Assembly (NCBI GenBank): GCA_029261355.1
Contig: JAJDBM010000007.1
Coordinates: 1-64,000, forward strand
Length of the DNA: 64,000 bases
DNA from: Nitrospirales bacterium
Lineage (GTDB): Bacteria; Nitrospirota; Nitrospiria; Nitrospirales; UBA8639
Direction of reading: 5' to 3'
Shown in pieces: positions 63,579-64,000 of the stretch. The position numbers and the translations under genes were made by a program. Positions within the stretch are counted from its first letter, which is position 1. The number at the start of each line of letters is the position of its first letter. The notes beneath the pieces are model-generated. The model was not told where the DNA came from and did not search any database. It saw only the letters and a list, made by a program, of their open reading frames with translations.

Positions 63579-64000
63579 AACGTCCCTTCATCCACAATTC
63601 GCTGATACAGGGCTGAATATTTCCTGGCCATACTAGCGATTGAGAAATGCTCTTTCACGTGACTTCGGCATTCCCCAGGATCAATAAGATGGATGGCTTT
63701 CACGGCCTCAGCCATGCGATCAATTGAATCCACGATGAAACCCGTTTTCCCATGACAGACGATTTCCGGCACCGCGCCCTTGCGAAAAGCCACGACCGGA
63801 GTACCACAGGCCATGGATTCAAGTAAGACCAGCCCAAAGGGTTCGCCCCACTGAATAGGAAAGAGAGTTGCCCGTGCATGCTGGTACCACAGCTTTTTCT
63901 GGGCACTATTCACTTCTCCGATATAGATGATCTGTTTATCCGAATCCAGGATGGGTTTCATGACGGTGTCATAATAATCCTCGCCGGCAAAGGATTGGCC
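63545..64000 (-). CDS. Glycosyltransferase group 1 (GT4-like), 5' end cut by window edge
   Basis: The C-terminal 150 or so residues of a GT-B glycosyltransferase; the frame is open to the window edge (it reads GEDYYDTVMKPIL). The nucleotide-sugar site is seen in IIYIGEVNSAQKKLWYQHARATLFPIQWGEPFGLVLLESMACGTPVVAFRKGAVPEIV, where the acidic E-x7-E motif is EPFGLVLLE. The protein transfers a sugar from an NDP-sugar; the acceptor is unknown. It lies near a GH15 enzyme, which suggests glucan or trehalose metabolism. Confidence 0.9.
   Translation of the reverse strand, partial: GQSFAGEDYYDTVMKPILDSDKQIIYIGEVNSAQKKLWYQHARATLFPIQWGEPFGLVLLESMACGTPVVAFRKGAVPEIVCHGKTGFIVDSIDRMAEAVKAIHLIDPGECRSHVKEHFSIASMARKYSALYQRIVDEGTLCQKTVLSQIA

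Noticed and set aside
1-64000. CRISPR arrays, tRNA or rRNA genes, insertion sequences, prophage
   Set aside because: No regularly spaced repeats, cloverleaf or rRNA-like segments, transposase or phage structural genes were seen in reading the window.

Overview
The window reads as a chromosomal segment of a free-living, Gram-negative-type bacterium of moderate G+C, probably Nitrospirota (Nitrospira-like). That placement is an inference from gene content: very dense two-component signalling, a KaiB-like protein, a histidine kinase with a haem-type sensor, a MEMO-family protein, lipoproteins and Lgt, and many small zinc-ribbon proteins. I see no rRNA, tRNA, CRISPR array, transposase or phage gene. 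Both ends cut through genes: a histidine kinase at the left and a glycosyltransferase at the right.

Layout. 1-5.5 kb is a signalling cluster: a PAS histidine kinase, a decayed second kinase, three single-domain Rcp1-type response regulators, a stand-alone KaiB homologue and a hybrid kinase. 5.7-14.9 kb carries a TPR lipoprotein, two FAD/NAD(P) disulfide oxidoreductases, a membrane kinase with a CxxCH sensor, two TVP38/TMEM64 membrane proteins, a DUF3047 exported protein and a thioredoxin-fold protein. 15-16.8 kb has an anti-sigma/ECF sigma pair and a LuxR-type regulator. 17-27.2 kb is mostly housekeeping: dnaE, accA, a small beta-grasp protein, a large FAD/Fe-S D-2-hydroxyacid dehydrogenase, scpB and scpA. 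27.2-34.9 kb holds a pentapeptide-repeat protein, a 1-Cys peroxiredoxin, a histone-H1-like Lys-rich protein, an MFS transporter, an EthD-like protein, a cyclophilin and a divergent MEMO1 protein. 35-41.5 kb is a complete oligopeptide ABC transporter operon, whose 3' end has been duplicated in tandem. 42.3-49.1 kb has a REC-PAS-kinase-REC hybrid, a Rieske ferredoxin, an Mrp/NBP35 ATPase, a zinc-ribbon protein, an AAA+ enhancer-binding regulator with a non-canonical GAFLGA loop, lgt and a second TPR lipoprotein. 49.1-55.8 kb is an addA/addB-type helicase-nuclease pair. 56-64 kb is an accessory block: a zinc ribbon, a small thioredoxin, a SET-domain methyltransferase, a GH15 glucoamylase-like enzyme, two Crp/Fnr paralogues, a response regulator, a coiled-coil peptide, two further zinc-ribbon peptides and a glycosyltransferase.

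How the parts may work together. The left cluster looks like a phosphorelay with a KaiB-type partner but no KaiA or KaiC in view. The redox genes (disulfide oxidoreductases, thioredoxin folds, peroxiredoxin, Rieske protein, ECF sigma with zinc anti-sigma) suggest oxidative or thiol stress handling. The 59-63 kb block contains three copies of a 16-bp palindromic motif (TGAGCAATATTGCTCA or one to two changes) between and beside two Crp/Fnr genes and is the best candidate for a self-contained regulatory module. The SET-domain protein and the histone-H1-like protein in the same window suggest lysine methylation of a DNA-binding protein; the two genes are 26 kb apart, so that link is speculative.
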